From Streptococcus halichoeri (GTDB lineage: Bacteria; Bacillota; Bacilli; Lactobacillales; Streptococcaceae): a DNA stretch of 64,000 nucleotides. Under the pieces are notes generated by a model, which did not search any database, had not been told where the DNA came from, and worked only from the letters and a program-made list of their open reading frames with translations. The stretch is taken from assembly GCF_009870755.1 (NCBI RefSeq), contig NZ_WLZU01000002.1, positions 56,723-120,722 on the forward strand. Reading direction: 5' to 3'. The translations under genes were made by a program, and so were the position numbers. Below, piece by piece: positions 19,580-30,400 of the stretch; within the stretch, counting starts at the first letter, position 1, and every line of letters begins with the position of its first letter.

Positions 19580-20018
19580 AATAAAAGGTCCTCCTAAGGC
19601 CGCTGCGCCACTCCAAATCAATGGTTAGCTGTTTATCTTGCAGCGTCATGGTCGTTGCTTTTAGGTCCAATAGCATGGGATTGTAACCTTTCCCACTGCT
19701 AGCTGATTTTCGAAAATCACCCTTGCCTAATTGACCAAAACGAAGCGCCTTTCCATTTTTGGTCACGTAAAGGTAGTTATCCTGAACCTTTTGCAGCTGG
19801 CTGCCATTAAGCTCAGCTCGCATTTGTTGAACAAATAATAGCCACTTATCCTGGTCCTGAAACCTTAAACCATGCATTTGCTGAAATAAGGAACGGCTCA
19901 AGAGGCTAAATAGCATGAGCGAGGAGCTCAATACCAGCAATGCAGCTAGGCATTCCACTAAGGTAAAGGCCTTAACCCTTGTTTTGCAGCCTACTTTTTG
20001 CTCCTGCTTCTGATTCAT
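19569..20018 (-). CDS. comYF: ComGF-like minor pseudopilin
   Basis: About 149 residues with a prepilin-type N-terminus: basic leader, then KAFTLVECLAALLVLSSSLMLF, where cleavage should occur before the Phe and the Glu five residues on is conserved. The start is uncertain: ATG 20018 lacks a clear ribosome site, and a TTG at 20060 in the same frame is possible. It overlaps comYE and is probably translated by coupling. It is part of the competence pseudopilus that carries DNA through the wall. Confidence 0.85.
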   Translation of the reverse strand: MNQKQEQKVGCKTRVKAFTLVECLAALLVLSSSLMLFSLLSRSLFQQMHGLRFQDQDKWLLFVQQMRAELNGSQLQKVQDNYLYVTKNGKALRFGQLGKGDFRKSASSGKGYNPMLLDLKATTMTLQDKQLTIDLEWRSGLRRTFYYAF

Positions 20019-20331
20019 TAGTGCTGTCACTTTTTTGTTTAATTTTTTCAATGGTAACAATCGTTTTCCTCTGTTCCTTAATCCTTACGAAATGTTCTGT
20101 TTTTTCAATAGTCAGGTCATGCCCGTTGAGACCTAGCTGGTCTTGCTTGGTTTGAATGGCCATCACTGCACCTGCTAAGGCCTCTTCTTCTTGACGCCAT
20201 ATGTTGACCTGCCTTTGCTGCGTTTGTAAGCATGTCAATAAGACTAGGGCAATATAAGCAAAGAGGCCAACTGAAATGAGACACTCAAGGAGTATGTAGG
20301 CGTTGATGTTCTGTCTTTTTATAATTACCAC
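19972..20331 (-). CDS. comYE: ComGE-like minor pseudopilin
   Basis: A 119-residue protein with a prepilin-like hydrophobic N-terminus (NAYILLECLISVGLFAYIALVLL) bearing the conserved Glu. It starts with GTG at 20331 inside the end of comYD, with GGGAAG close upstream. Position and topology identify it as ComGE/ComYE, a minor component of the transformation pseudopilus. Confidence 0.85.
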   Translation of the reverse strand: MVIIKRQNINAYILLECLISVGLFAYIALVLLTCLQTQQRQVNIWRQEEEALAGAVMAIQTKQDQLGLNGHDLTIEKTEHFVRIKEQRKTIVTIEKIKQKSDSTNESEAGAKSRLQNKG

Positions 20332-20731
20332 TTCCCAACATTAATTGATAGCTGATTTCCTGGTGAGGGGTTAAAAATTGGATTTTGCCCAAGGAATGGT
20401 GCCCACCTAGCGTATTGATTGGCAGCAACATTGGCTTTTTGACGGTAATAGTCCTTGGCAGGGCAAGCCTGCGCCCCTCAAAAGTAACAGCCCTGTCCTT
20501 AACGACAAATTCGCCCTGGCTTTGGCTCAGGACAGCCATTTTTTGCGCATGGCGGTAGAATTGTTCAAAGGAAAGAAAAAATAACCGTTCTTCTACCCGG
20601 GCATGCAGGTCATGCCAGGGCCCAGAGATGAGAAGAGTCATTGAAGTAATCACTAATAACACCACTAGGGACTCTGCTAGGCTAAAGGCCTGTATCTGGC
20701 ACGCTGGTTTTTTGGTTTGTGTGTTTGGCAT
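20285..20731 (-). CDS. comYD: ComGD-like minor pseudopilin
   Basis: A 148-residue prepilin-like protein with the type IV signature QAFSLAESLVVLLVITSMTLL. I use the ATG at 20731, which has AAGGA about 6-7 nt upstream; an ATG two codons earlier is also in frame. It is cleaved by the prepilin peptidase ComC, whose gene is not in this window. Fourth gene of the comY operon. Confidence 0.88.
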   Translation of the reverse strand: MPNTQTKKPACQIQAFSLAESLVVLLVITSMTLLISGPWHDLHARVEERLFFLSFEQFYRHAQKMAVLSQSQGEFVVKDRAVTFEGRRLALPRTITVKKPMLLPINTLGGHHSLGKIQFLTPHQEISYQLMLGSGNYKKTEHQRLHTP

Positions 20732-20748
20732 AATCATCCTTGTAACCG

Positions 20749-21078
20749 TTAATCTAAAAGCTTGCGTTCTTGTTTTTTGTGTTTTTCATAATAATCCTTG
20801 TAAGCCTGAACCTGCTTATCACTGAGGCTTCCCTCTTTCTTTAATGCCGCAAGACTGGCTTTTTGCCCCTGCGTTAGCTCATACAATTCTGCCTGATTTT
20901 CCACTACCTTGACAACGGCAGCATTGCCAGTGTCTGTAATCTTGGCCTTTTGCTTACTTAAATTTGGGATAAACAAAAGCATCAAAACACTGATGACAAT
21001 CAAAACCAGTAACATTTCTAAAAGAGTAAAAGCAGGAACAGGCTTATTGAGCCTTAGCATTGTGCGGTGTTTGGTCAT
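20749..21078 (-). CDS. comYC: Major competence pseudopilin ComGC/ComYC
   Basis: A 109-residue prepilin, the main subunit of the transformation pilus. The leader MTKHRTMLRLNKPVPA is followed by FTLLEMLLVLIVISVLMLLF, the canonical class with Glu at +5 of the mature protein. The ATG shares bases with the comYB stop (TAATG), and GGGAGG lies about 10 nt upstream, so high translation is likely, as expected for the major subunit. Confidence 0.95.
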   Translation of the reverse strand: MTKHRTMLRLNKPVPAFTLLEMLLVLIVISVLMLLFIPNLSKQKAKITDTGNAAVVKVVENQAELYELTQGQKASLAALKKEGSLSDKQVQAYKDYYEKHKKQERKLLD

Positions 21079-22100
21079 TAAATGATTCCTCCCATAGTTT
21101 CATACATCGGTAATAGCAAAGCAGCATAGACCAGCACGATAATCAAAGCAACCCCTAGAAAAATCAAGGGCTGAATCCATTGCGTGGCCTGGTGGCATTT
21201 GCTAAAAAAGTGTTGCCAGGTTTCTTGAGCATAAATTTCTAACTCTTGGCCTAGCTTTGCTTTGACTTCTCCATATTCAATCATCAGGGCTAATTCCTTT
21301 CTAAAGAAAGGATAGGTGGCAACCTTTTCATGGAAAGCCTGGCCGGACTCCAAGGCGTCTTGCAGGTCCAAACTGAGTTCTCGCATCAACGGAGACTGTT
21401 CTTGCCCCAAGACCTGCAAGATGGTCGCTAACTCTAAGCCCTGCCCGATCAAATGGCCCCATTCCCTTGCATAAAAAGCCGTTAGGTAAAGCCGAATAAA
21501 GGAACCAAGCAAGGGCCAACGGCTCAGCCCTGTAAGCCAATTTAGGCGTTTCCCTCGTTTCCAAAAGTACGTCAAGATAAGGCCAACCAAAGCAAGACCG
21601 ACCGCAGAGAGCAAAAAGAGAGTCGGAAAATGACTAACCAAAGTCATTAGCCTACTTTGATGTTCTAATTGCGGTATCAGATAGTGCTTCATTGCAATCA
21701 TAATCACTAGTAAAAATAGTAACAATATCAAGGGATAGGTCATGACACTAAGGAGCTGTCTTTTAACAACTTGAACCTGCTTGAGATAAGCGACCATCTT
21801 CTCTAGACATAAGTGAATATTGCCATGCACCCCAGCCAGACTCATCTGAGTGACTAGCCCTTCTTTGTAGCCTAAGTGCTCTAGCATCTGAGCTAAGCTA
21901 TGACCTGCCTCTAAATCTTCATACATTATCCGAACAAAAGCTGGTGCAACTAAGCGGCTCTTATCCAAAAACTGCACCATTTCAGGTAGGCTAAAGCCAC
22001 TGGCATAAAGATTACGAAGCAGCTGTAAGAGTTGATATTGTTCCTTAGCAGTCAAGCGTTTCGGTTTGATATTGATCTTTTGAAATAAGACCTTCTTCAT
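21078..22100 (-). CDS. comYB: Competence pseudopilus inner-membrane platform protein ComGB/ComYB
   Basis: A polytopic GspF/PilC-type protein with three hydrophobic segments (near 130-160, 180-205 and C-terminal LIFLGVALIIVLVYAALLL) and the repeated cytoplasmic domains typical of the family. It anchors pilus assembly to the ComYA ATPase. The start is uncertain: ATG 22100 gives 340 residues, ATG 22160 gives 360, and neither has a clear ribosome site. Both overlap the 3' end of comYA, so coupling is likely. Confidence 0.92.
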   Translation of the reverse strand: MKKVLFQKINIKPKRLTAKEQYQLLQLLRNLYASGFSLPEMVQFLDKSRLVAPAFVRIMYEDLEAGHSLAQMLEHLGYKEGLVTQMSLAGVHGNIHLCLEKMVAYLKQVQVVKRQLLSVMTYPLILLLFLLVIMIAMKHYLIPQLEHQSRLMTLVSHFPTLFLLSAVGLALVGLILTYFWKRGKRLNWLTGLSRWPLLGSFIRLYLTAFYAREWGHLIGQGLELATILQVLGQEQSPLMRELSLDLQDALESGQAFHEKVATYPFFRKELALMIEYGEVKAKLGQELEIYAQETWQHFFSKCHQATQWIQPLIFLGVALIIVLVYAALLLPMYETMGGII

Positions 22101-22986
22101 AGAGTGCTTGAATCTGTTGATTCCATGCATTTCCTGAATAGTTTTCATAATCTGAGGCACAGCTATCGATGACCCCCTTTCCTCCTAATAATCGCTGGTA
22201 GATAATAGCTGATAAGGTATGCGATAGCTCTTTGCGACTAACGCCCAATTCAAGGAGGCGGGCAAAGACGCCGGGGATACTCTTAGCATGAATAGTTGAG
22301 AAAACCACAGCTCCCGTTAGACTAGCCCGAACTGCTGCCGCAGCCGTAGTAGGGTCACGAATCTCACCAATAATTAATAAATCTGGGCGATGTCTAAGGG
22401 ATAATTTGATGAGCTCATCATAGGTCATGCCAATCGTGGTATTGACTTGGAGCTGAAGCATGCTGTCATTTTGGATCTCAACGGGATCTTCAATGGCAAT
22501 CATTTGCTGCTTGGCAAACTTTTCCCGAGCAAGGGCATGCATCAATGTGGTTTTGCCTGAACCCACTGGCCCTGCAAACAAGTAGAGTCCGCGTCCTTTA
22601 ATCTTAGTTAAGACTTGTGACCAGCCATCACCCCAATAAGCCAATTCTCTAGAGCCATCCTGTAAGAGCCGAATGACCAAGCTTTCCCGTCCTTGATAGT
22701 CTCCAACCGTTGATAAGCGCAGCCTTATTTTTTGATGATCTGGTAGGTGATAAGTACAGGCTCCCAGCTGGCTTCTACGTTTTTCACCAACGTTCATCCC
22801 TGAGAGGAATTTCAGATGGCTAATGACTTGGAGCATTAGCTCGCTTGCTTGTGCACTGAGGTGCTTTCTTCCCGCAAGTGTTTTTATGTAAATCTGATAA
22901 GTCTTTTTATACGGTAAAAGATAAAGATCTTCTGCTCCAGCAGCAATCGCTTCTTGTAGTAATTGTTGTGTAAATCCTTTAACCAT
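22045..22986 (-). CDS. comYA: Competence pseudopilus assembly ATPase ComGA/ComYA
   Basis: A 313-residue GspE/PilB-type traffic ATPase that powers pseudopilus assembly for DNA uptake. It has Walker A GPVGSGKTT, the Asp box IEDPVE, Walker B LLIIGEIRD and the His box (FSTIHAKSI). GGAGG lies upstream of the ATG, and the SigX-type box TTCGAATA is 19 nt upstream. First gene of the seven-gene comY operon; a terminator immediately upstream insulates it from the DUF1033 gene, so expression should depend on SigX. Confidence 0.96.
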   Translation of the reverse strand: MVKGFTQQLLQEAIAAGAEDLYLLPYKKTYQIYIKTLAGRKHLSAQASELMLQVISHLKFLSGMNVGEKRRSQLGACTYHLPDHQKIRLRLSTVGDYQGRESLVIRLLQDGSRELAYWGDGWSQVLTKIKGRGLYLFAGPVGSGKTTLMHALAREKFAKQQMIAIEDPVEIQNDSMLQLQVNTTIGMTYDELIKLSLRHRPDLLIIGEIRDPTTAAAAVRASLTGAVVFSTIHAKSIPGVFARLLELGVSRKELSHTLSAIIYQRLLGGKGVIDSCASDYENYSGNAWNQQIQALYEEGLISKDQYQTETLDC

Positions 22987-23004
22987 AGAACCTCCTTACC
23001 AGAT

Positions 23005-23017
23005 TATTCGAAAAAAA
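23005..23017 (-). promoter_or_regulatory. SigX (ComX) competence box of the comY operon
   Basis: The minus strand reads TTTTTTTCGAATA, core TTCGAATA at 23005-23012, 19 nt before the comYA ATG. Its T-run is at the same time the T-tract of the terminator 23013-23050. Confidence 0.85.
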
Positions 23018-23050
23018 TAAGCAAGATTTAAAAAAATCCTGCTTATTTTT
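23013..23050. terminator. Terminator between DUF1033 gene and comYA
   Basis: A 17-bp stem (AAAAATAAGCAAGATTT against AAATCCTGCTTATTTTT, one mismatch) with a 4-nt loop and T-tracts on both sides, overlapping the DUF1033 stop codon. Confidence 0.8.
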
Positions 23051-23412
23051 TATAAATTGAGTTTGCAAAACGAAGTTGCCGAGCAATCATTGCGCTGTTC
23101 CATCTCAACAGCATTCTTTTCTGGTCCAAGCACTGCTCCATCTTTTAGCAATAAGAGGGAGTGGTATTGCTGAAGGTCGTCATCGCATTTTTCACACCAG
23201 CGTTTTTCTTCTTCGGTCCAAAAAGTGGCCAGCCAATTTTTTTGGCTGTGGTATTTGGGAAAGCGTGCTTTCATTTGATACCACTCTTTCTGGTAAGCCT
23301 TTACCGCTTCGTCCCAATTGGAATAGGTTTTTTCTTCTGTAATATCCTCTTGCCAGTCTTCCATAAACCACCAAGGTTCCCAATCTCCATACATTTTGAT
23401 TACTTGATACAT
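23050..23412 (-). CDS. DUF1033 family protein
   Basis: A 120-residue acidic, Trp-rich protein (YGDWEPWWFMEDWQEDI near the N-terminus, then FWTEEEKRWCEKCDDDLQQYHSLLLL). I recognise it as the DUF1033 family found between rpoC and comY/comG in streptococci. There is no signal peptide or membrane segment, so it is cytoplasmic. Function is unknown. It is transcribed on the minus strand and closed by its own terminator before the competence operon. Confidence 0.85.
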   Translation of the reverse strand: MYQVIKMYGDWEPWWFMEDWQEDITEEKTYSNWDEAVKAYQKEWYQMKARFPKYHSQKNWLATFWTEEEKRWCEKCDDDLQQYHSLLLLKDGAVLGPEKNAVEMEQRNDCSATSFCKLNL

Positions 23413-23582
23413 AACTTCTTCCTTCTGCTACTCATTATATCGAAAGATGAGAGTTTAATAAAAATATTTGCTCATTTCCGACAACTGTAACCAAATTGTC
23501 CCGTTTTTGAAAATCGCTGAGCAAGCAGTGAGCGTGAAACCAGGCATTTGAGCCATTTATCAGTAAAAGCTTACAGCTCTTT

Positions 23583-23609
23583 CCCTCTAAAGCTTGCAGA
23601 GGGCTTTTT
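23583..23609 (+). terminator. Terminator-like hairpin facing the plus strand
   Basis: CCCTCT (23583-23588) pairs with AGAGGG (23598-23603) and is followed by CTTTTTA. No plus-strand gene lies upstream, so it may limit antisense transcription towards rpoC or be chance. Confidence 0.35.
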
Positions 23610-23631
23610 ATAGATATTTCGAATCTAAACT

Positions 23632-23676
23632 AAAAAAGATTGAAGAAAAGTCCCAGCAGGGCAATTTTCTTCAATC
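23632..23676 (-). terminator. rpoC terminator
   Basis: GATTGAAGAAAA (23638-23649) pairs perfectly with TTTTCTTCAATC (23665-23676); on the minus strand six T follow (23637-23632). Confidence 0.85.
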
Positions 23677-23694
23677 ATAAAAGCTTCTAGATGC

Positions 23695-26600
23695 TTAGTT
23701 ACCTTCTTCAATCGTTGCCACAAATTCATGTGAATGGTCACTGTCAATGATTTCTACATCATTAATTGCTTGTGGTTCAATGTTTCGGTAACGCGCCATA
23801 CCAGTACCAGCTGGAATGATCTTACCGATAATAACATTTTCTTTAAGACCAAGGAGATGGTCTTTTTTACCACGGATGGCAGCATCTGTAAGGACACGAG
23901 TGGTTTCTTGGAAGGATGCAGCAGACAAGAAGGAATTGGTCTCAAGCGAAGCCTTGGTAATCCCCATAAGCACCGGACGAGATGTCGCAGGAATGCCACC
24001 AGAAATAACAATTTCTTTGTTGGCTTCGGTAAAGTCGGCAATGTCCATAAGTGTGCCTGGTAAAAGATCTGTATCGCCTGGATCCATTACTCGTACTTTG
24101 CGCAACATTTGACGGACCATTACTTCGACGTGCTTATCACCGATTTCAACCCCTTGACTACGGTAAACTTTTTGCACTTCGGCAAGGAGGTAGGTCTCAA
24201 CAGATAGTGTATCGCGCACTTCTAAGAGATGTTTTGGCTGGATAGATCCTTCTGTTAAGGAAGCACCGCGGCTAATCTCATCACCAACAGCAACTTTCAT
24301 CCGGGCAGTGAACGGTACCACGTATTCACCTTTACCAGTTTTACCTTCAACATAGACTTTCTTGGTACGAGTTGCGGCGTCTTCTTCAATGTCAACAACC
24401 CGACCTTTAACTTCGGTAATCACCGCTTCCCCTTTAGGGTTACGAGCTTCGAAGATTTCTTGGATACGTGGAAGACCTTGAGTGATGTCGGTATTAGAGG
24501 CTACACCACCCGTGTGGAAAGTACGCATGGTAAGCTGTGTACCAGGTTCACCGATGGATTGCGCAGCAATTGTACCGACTGCTTCACCGACTTCAACGGC
24601 ATCACCTGTCGCAAGGTTAATGCCATAACAGTGGCGGCAAACCCCGTGACGGGTGGCACAGGTAAAGACAGAACGAATCGTGACTTCTTCGACACCGGCA
24701 TCAACGATCTTACGAGCCATGTCTTCAGAGATTAATTGGTCGGCACCAATAATCACTTCACCCGTTTCAGGGTGTTTAACAGATTTGCGGGTGTAGCGGC
24801 CTTGTAGGCGTTCTTCTAGGGTCTCAGTCACTTCTTTGCCATCAGTAATAGCCTTAATGACAAGACCACGGTCAGTACCACAGTCATCTTCACGAATGAT
24901 GACGTCTTGGGCCACATCAACCAAACGACGGGTTAAGTAACCAGAGTCGGCTGTTTTAAGGGCCGTATCAGTCATACCTTTACGCGCCCCGTGCGTGGAG
25001 AAGAACATTTCCAAAACGGTCAAACCTTCGCGGAAGTTCGAAAGGATTGGCAATTCCATGATGCGGCCATTTGGTGCGGCCATCAAGCCACGCATACCGG
25101 CAAGTTGGGAGAAGTTCGAAATATTACCACGCGCTCCTGAGTCCATCATCATAACGATTGGGTTTTTCGGATCTTGTGTTTCCACCAAGCGTTTTTCAAG
25201 CGCTTCTTTGGCTTCTCGCCAAGTTGTCGTTACGGCAATGTAGCGATCATCTTCTGTCATCAGACCACGCCGGAAGGCTTTATTAATTTCTTCGACTTTG
25301 TGGTGAGCAGCTTCGATAATCTCAGCCTTATTGTCAATCACCGGAATATCAGCGATCCCCACTGTCAAACCAGCAAGGGTTGAGTGATAGTAACCTAGGT
25401 CTTTCAAACGGTCAAGGAAAGCAGAAGTCTCAGTTGTTCGGAAACGTTTGAAGGTTTCGGCGATGATATTTCCCAAGTTTTTCTTCTTGAATGGCCCATT
25501 AATTGGCAAACGATCAATCAAGTCTTGGATGTCTTGACCAGGTTCAAGGAAGTATTGATCAGGAGTTCCATCAGTTAGGTTAGCATTATTTGGCTCTTGT
25601 AGGTAGGGTAAATCTTCTGGCATAATCGCATTGAAGAGAATCTTACCAACAGTTGTCACTAAGATTTTATGCCTTTGGCTATCTTTCCATGGCTTATTTA
25701 GCATAGAATCAACAGCAATACCAACCCGGCTATGTAAGTGAGCGTAGCCATTTTGATAAGCCATCACCGCTTCGTCCTTATCCTTGAAGATCATACCTTC
25801 GCCTTCACGACCAGCATCTTCCATGGTGAGGTAATAGTTCCCCAAAACCATATCCTGAGATGGCGTAACAACCGGTTTACCATCTTTAGGGTTAAGAATA
25901 TGCTCCGCAGCAAGCATCAGGAGGCGGGCCTCAGCTTGCGCTTCTTCAGACAGTGGCACGTGGATAGCCATTTGGTCACCATCAAAATCGGCATTGTAGG
26001 CTTCACACACCAGTGGGTGCAAACGAAGGGCTTTCCCATCAATCAGCACAGGTTCAAAAGCCTGAATACCAAGTCTGTGAAGAGTCGGTGCGCGGTTTAG
26101 AAGAACTGGGTGTTCTTTGATAACTTCCTCTAAAATATCCCAGATCCGCTCATCACCACGTTCTACCATCCGTTTAGCAGCCTTAACGTTGCCAGCAAAT
26201 TCACGGGCTACGATTTCGCGCATGACAAATGGCTTAAAGAGCTCAATAGCCATTTCACGTGGCACACCACATTGATACATTTTAAGCGTTGGCCCAACCG
26301 CGATAACCGAACGACCTGAGAAGTCTACACGTTTCCCAAGTAAGTTTTGACGAAAACGCCCTTGTTTACCCTTGAGCATATGGCTCAATGATTTTAGCGG
26401 ACGGCTACCTGGTCCTGTAATCGGACGACCACGCCGGCCATTATCAATCAAAGCATCTACGGCTTCTTGCAACATCCGCTTTTCATTTTGCACAATGATA
26501 CCAGGTGCATTTAATTCTAAAAGACGGGCCAAACGGTTGTTGCGGTTGATCACACGGCGATAGAGATCATTCAAGTCAGAGGCCGCAAAACGACCACCAT

Positions 26601-27336
26601 CTAATTGCACCATCGGCCGCAAATCAGGTGGGATAACCGGTAAAATATTGAGAATCATCCATTCAGGCTTGTTGCCAGATTTGTGGAAGGCATCAAGTAC
26701 GTCAAGACGACGGACAGCTTTGATGCGTTTTTGACCAGTAGCTGTTTTTAGCTCTTCTTTAAGCAGAGCAATTTCTGCTGGTAGATCAACACGCTTTAAG
26801 AGGTCTTGAATGGCTTCTGCTCCCATCTTGGCTACAAAAGCACCGTGACCGTATTCTTGGACTTTTTCACGGTATTCACGCTCCGTTAGCAAGGATTTGG
26901 CTTCTAATGGGGTTTCCATTGGATCAATAACCACGTAAGCAGCAAAGTAGATAACTTCTTCAAGAGCACGCGGACTCATATCAAGCGTCAAGCCCATCCG
27001 TGATGGAATGCCCTTGAAATACCAAATATGGGATACGGGTGCTTTTAATTCAATATGGCCCATCCGTTCGCGCCGAACTTTAGCACGTGTGACTTCGACC
27101 CCACAGCGGTCACAAACGATACCTTTGTAACGGATACGTTTGTACTTACCACAGGCACATTCCCAGTCTTTTGTTGGGCCAAAGATGACTTCATCAAAGA
27201 GGCCTTCGCGTTCGGGTTTTAGTGTACGGTAGTTGATTGTTTCAGGTTTTTTAACTTCTCCATAAGACCATGAGCGGACTTTACTTGGTGAAGCTAAGGT
27301 GATTTGCATACTTTTAAAACGATTTACGTCAACCAC
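23695..27336 (-). CDS. rpoC: DNA-directed RNA polymerase subunit beta'
   Basis: The 1213-residue beta' subunit. It contains the N-terminal zinc site ([20 protein letters not shown] near residue 60), the catalytic Mg-binding [10 protein letters not shown] (about residue 450), and the second zinc site ([13 protein letters not shown] near 890). The length matches streptococcal RpoC. It follows rpoB by 97 nt and ends at a strong terminator. The frame is intact and nothing unusual is seen. Confidence 0.99.
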   Translation of the reverse strand: MVDVNRFKSMQITLASPSKVRSWSYGEVKKPETINYRTLKPEREGLFDEVIFGPTKDWECACGKYKRIRYKGIVCDRCGVEVTRAKVRRERMGHIELKAPVSHIWYFKGIPSRMGLTLDMSPRALEEVIYFAAYVVIDPMETPLEAKSLLTEREYREKVQEYGHGAFVAKMGAEAIQDLLKRVDLPAEIALLKEELKTATGQKRIKAVRRLDVLDAFHKSGNKPEWMILNILPVIPPDLRPMVQLDGGRFAASDLNDLYRRVINRNNRLARLLELNAPGIIVQNEKRMLQEAVDALIDNGRRGRPITGPGSRPLKSLSHMLKGKQGRFRQNLLGKRVDFSGRSVIAVGPTLKMYQCGVPREMAIELFKPFVMREIVAREFAGNVKAAKRMVERGDERIWDILEEVIKEHPVLLNRAPTLHRLGIQAFEPVLIDGKALRLHPLVCEAYNADFDGDQMAIHVPLSEEAQAEARLLMLAAEHILNPKDGKPVVTPSQDMVLGNYYLTMEDAGREGEGMIFKDKDEAVMAYQNGYAHLHSRVGIAVDSMLNKPWKDSQRHKILVTTVGKILFNAIMPEDLPYLQEPNNANLTDGTPDQYFLEPGQDIQDLIDRLPINGPFKKKNLGNIIAETFKRFRTTETSAFLDRLKDLGYYHSTLAGLTVGIADIPVIDNKAEIIEAAHHKVEEINKAFRRGLMTEDDRYIAVTTTWREAKEALEKRLVETQDPKNPIVMMMDSGARGNISNFSQLAGMRGLMAAPNGRIMELPILSNFREGLTVLEMFFSTHGARKGMTDTALKTADSGYLTRRLVDVAQDVIIREDDCGTDRGLVIKAITDGKEVTETLEERLQGRYTRKSVKHPETGEVIIGADQLISEDMARKIVDAGVEEVTIRSVFTCATRHGVCRHCYGINLATGDAVEVGEAVGTIAAQSIGEPGTQLTMRTFHTGGVASNTDITQGLPRIQEIFEARNPKGEAVITEVKGRVVDIEEDAATRTKKVYVEGKTGKGEYVVPFTARMKVAVGDEISRGASLTEGSIQPKHLLEVRDTLSVETYLLAEVQKVYRSQGVEIGDKHVEVMVRQMLRKVRVMDPGDTDLLPGTLMDIADFTEANKEIVISGGIPATSRPVLMGITKASLETNSFLSAASFQETTRVLTDAAIRGKKDHLLGLKENVIIGKIIPAGTGMARYRNIEPQAINDVEIIDSDHSHEFVATIEEGN

Positions 27337-27433
27337 TAGTATTACCTTTCTTCGTTTGTCACATACCAGAGGCTAACAGCCAAAAGAGGCTGTCTAGCGT
27401 GGTAAGAGGTAGTGTCGTTTTACTTGTTAAAAC

Positions 27434-30400
27434 TTAGTTTTCTTCAGCTGTTTCAGCCACTTCAGTGACCTCTTGTGCTTGCTTTTCACGCGCTTTTTCA
27501 AGGTCATCAACGTGCATCACATCATCATCTTCACCTTCATCAAGGTCACGGAGTTCGACTTCTCTATCATCCTCATCAAGGACACGCATATCAAGACCAA
27601 GTGATTGCAATTCTTTGACAAGAACGCGGAAGGATTCTGGTACACCTGGTTTTGGAATAGGTTTACCTTTGGTGATGGCTTCATAAGCTTTCAAACGACC
27701 ATTAACATCATCAGACTTGTAGGTTAAGATTTCTTGCAGCACATTTGAAGCACCATAAGCTTCAAGGGCCCAAACTTCCATCTCCCCAAAACGTTGCCCA
27801 CCAAACTGGGCTTTACCACCAAGTGGCTGTTGGGTAACAAGCGAGTAAGGTCCAACTGAACGGGCGTGAAGCTTATCATCAACCATGTGGTGGAGCTTGA
27901 TCATGTACATGACCCCAACTGACACCCGGTTGTCAAAAGGTTCACCAGTCCGCCCATCGTAAAGGACGGTCTTTGCATCAGCGTCCATACCAGCTTCTTG
28001 GACAGTTTCCCATAAATCTTCTGAGGTAGCACCATCAAAGACCGGTGTCGCAATGTGAATGCCAAGGTTACGAGCAGCCATACCAAGGTGCAGTTCCATA
28101 ACCTGACCAATATTCATCCGTGATGGCACCCCAAGAGGGTTCAACATGATGTCCACTGGTGTTCCATCTGGAAGATATGGCATGTCTTCCACTGGGACAA
28201 TCCGTGAAACGACACCCTTGTTTCCGTGACGACCGGCCATTTTATCACCGACTTTAATCTTACGTTTTTGAGCGATGTAAACACGCACCAGCATATTGAC
28301 ACCTGATTGCAACTCATCGCCATTAGCACGGGTAAAGATCTTAACATCACGGACAATACCATCGCCACCGTGCGGCACACGAAGAGAGGTATCACGCACT
28401 TCACGTGATTTGTCACCAAAGATGGCGTGAAGCAAACGTTCTTCGGCTGAGAGGTCTTTTTCCCCTTTTGGTGTAACCTTACCGACCAAGATGTCGCCTT
28501 CTTTGACCTCAGCACCGATACGGATAATCCCCATCTCATCAAGGTCTTTAAGAGCTTCTTCACCAACGTTTGGTACTTCGCGGGTAATCTCTTCCGGTCC
28601 AAGCTTGGTATCACGTGTTTCGGATTCAAACTCTTCTAAGTGAACAGAAGTGTAAACATCTTCTTTGACCAAGCGTTCACTCATGATAACGGCATCCTCA
28701 AAGTTATAACCTTCCCAGGTCATATAGGCAACGACTGGGTTTTGACCAAGAGCCATCTCGCCGCTTTCCATAGATGGGCCATCCGCAATAAAGTCGCCTT
28801 TTTCAACAATATCTCCAACTTTAACAAGTGTGCGTTGGTTGTAGGCGGTTCCTGAGTTTGAACGGCGGAATTTAGTAATGTGGTAGACATCGAGCGAGCT
28901 GTCTTCACAGCGGACTTCGACTTTTTCTGCATCGGAAAAGACAACCTTACCATCGTGCTGAGCAATCACAGCCGCCCCAGAGTCGTGGGCTGCCTGATAT
29001 TCCATCCCCGTACCAACAAATGGTGCTTTGGGATCAATCAATGGCACAGCCTGACGCTGCATGTTGGCACCCATGAGGGCTCGGTTGGAGTCATCGTTTT
29101 CTAAGAAAGGAATACATGCCGTCGCCACAGCAACTACTTGTTTTGGTGACACATCAACGAAGTCAACAATGCTTGCTGCAAATTCTTGGTTGTTCCCTTG
29201 ATGGCGACCCATGACAATGTCCTCAGCAAAGGTGCCGTCTTCATTTAGCTTCGAATTAGCTTGCGCTACAGTATATTCATCTTCTTCATCGGCCGTTAAC
29301 CACACAATCTCATTGGTGACTTGGCCCTTAGAACGGTCAACTTTCCGATAAGGTGTTTGGATAAAACCATATTTATTGAGGTGCCCATAAGATGACAAGT
29401 TATTGATCAATCCAATGTTTGGTCCCTCAGGTGTTTCAATCGGACACATACGGCCGTAGTGGGTATAGTGCACGTCACGCACTTCATAGCCAGCACGGTC
29501 ACGGGTCAAACCACCAGGCCCTAAGGCTGACAAACGCCGCTTATGCGATAATTCTGACAGCGGATTATGCTGGTCCATGAACTGGGACAATTGGGATGAG
29601 CCGAAGAACTCTTTGACAGAAGCAGTCACCGGCCGGATATTGATGATTTGTTGTGGGGTTAACACATCATTGTCTTGGACAGACATCCGCTCACGCACAT
29701 TACGCTCCATGCGGGCAAGACCAATGCGGAATTGGTTTGCTAGCAATTCGCCGACAGCCCGGATCCGTCTATTCCCCAGGTGGTCAATATCATCCACCTT
29801 GCCGATCCCCTCAGCTAGATTGAGGAAGTAGGACATTTCAGCCAAAATATCAGCAGGTGTCAAGGCACGTACTTTATCATCAGGGTTAGCATTCCCAACA
29901 AGTGTCACCACGCGGTCAGGATCAGTTGGTGCAACAACCTTGAATTTTTGTAAAACAACTGGCTCTGTCACTACCGCGTAGTCATTTGGCGTGTAGACAA
30001 ATTTGTTCAGATCACCGTCAATGTGCTCAGCGATCGAATCAATCACCTCGCGAGTCATCTCGGTACCCGCCTCAACCAGGATTTCGCCGGTTTCACTATC
30101 AACCAAGTTTTCAGCAATCACTTGATTTAACAAACGCGTTTTCAGATTGAGTTTTTTATTGATTTTGTAGCGACCAACAGCAGCCAAGTCATAGCGTCTG
30201 GCATCAAAGAAACGAGCGATCAAAAGACTCCGTGAGCTGTCCGCTGTTTTAGGTTCACCTGGACGCAGACGCTCATAGATTTCTTTAAGTGCTTCGTCAG
30301 TCCGTGAATCAGATGGGTTTTTATGAATATCTTTTTCGATGGTATTACGTACCAGCTCGCTATCCCCAAAGATGTCCACGATCTCATCATCGCCTGAGAA

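Noticed and set aside
23617..23625. TTTCGAATC near 23620 as a fourth SigX box
   Set aside because: It lacks the T-tract and the final A and precedes no plus-strand gene.
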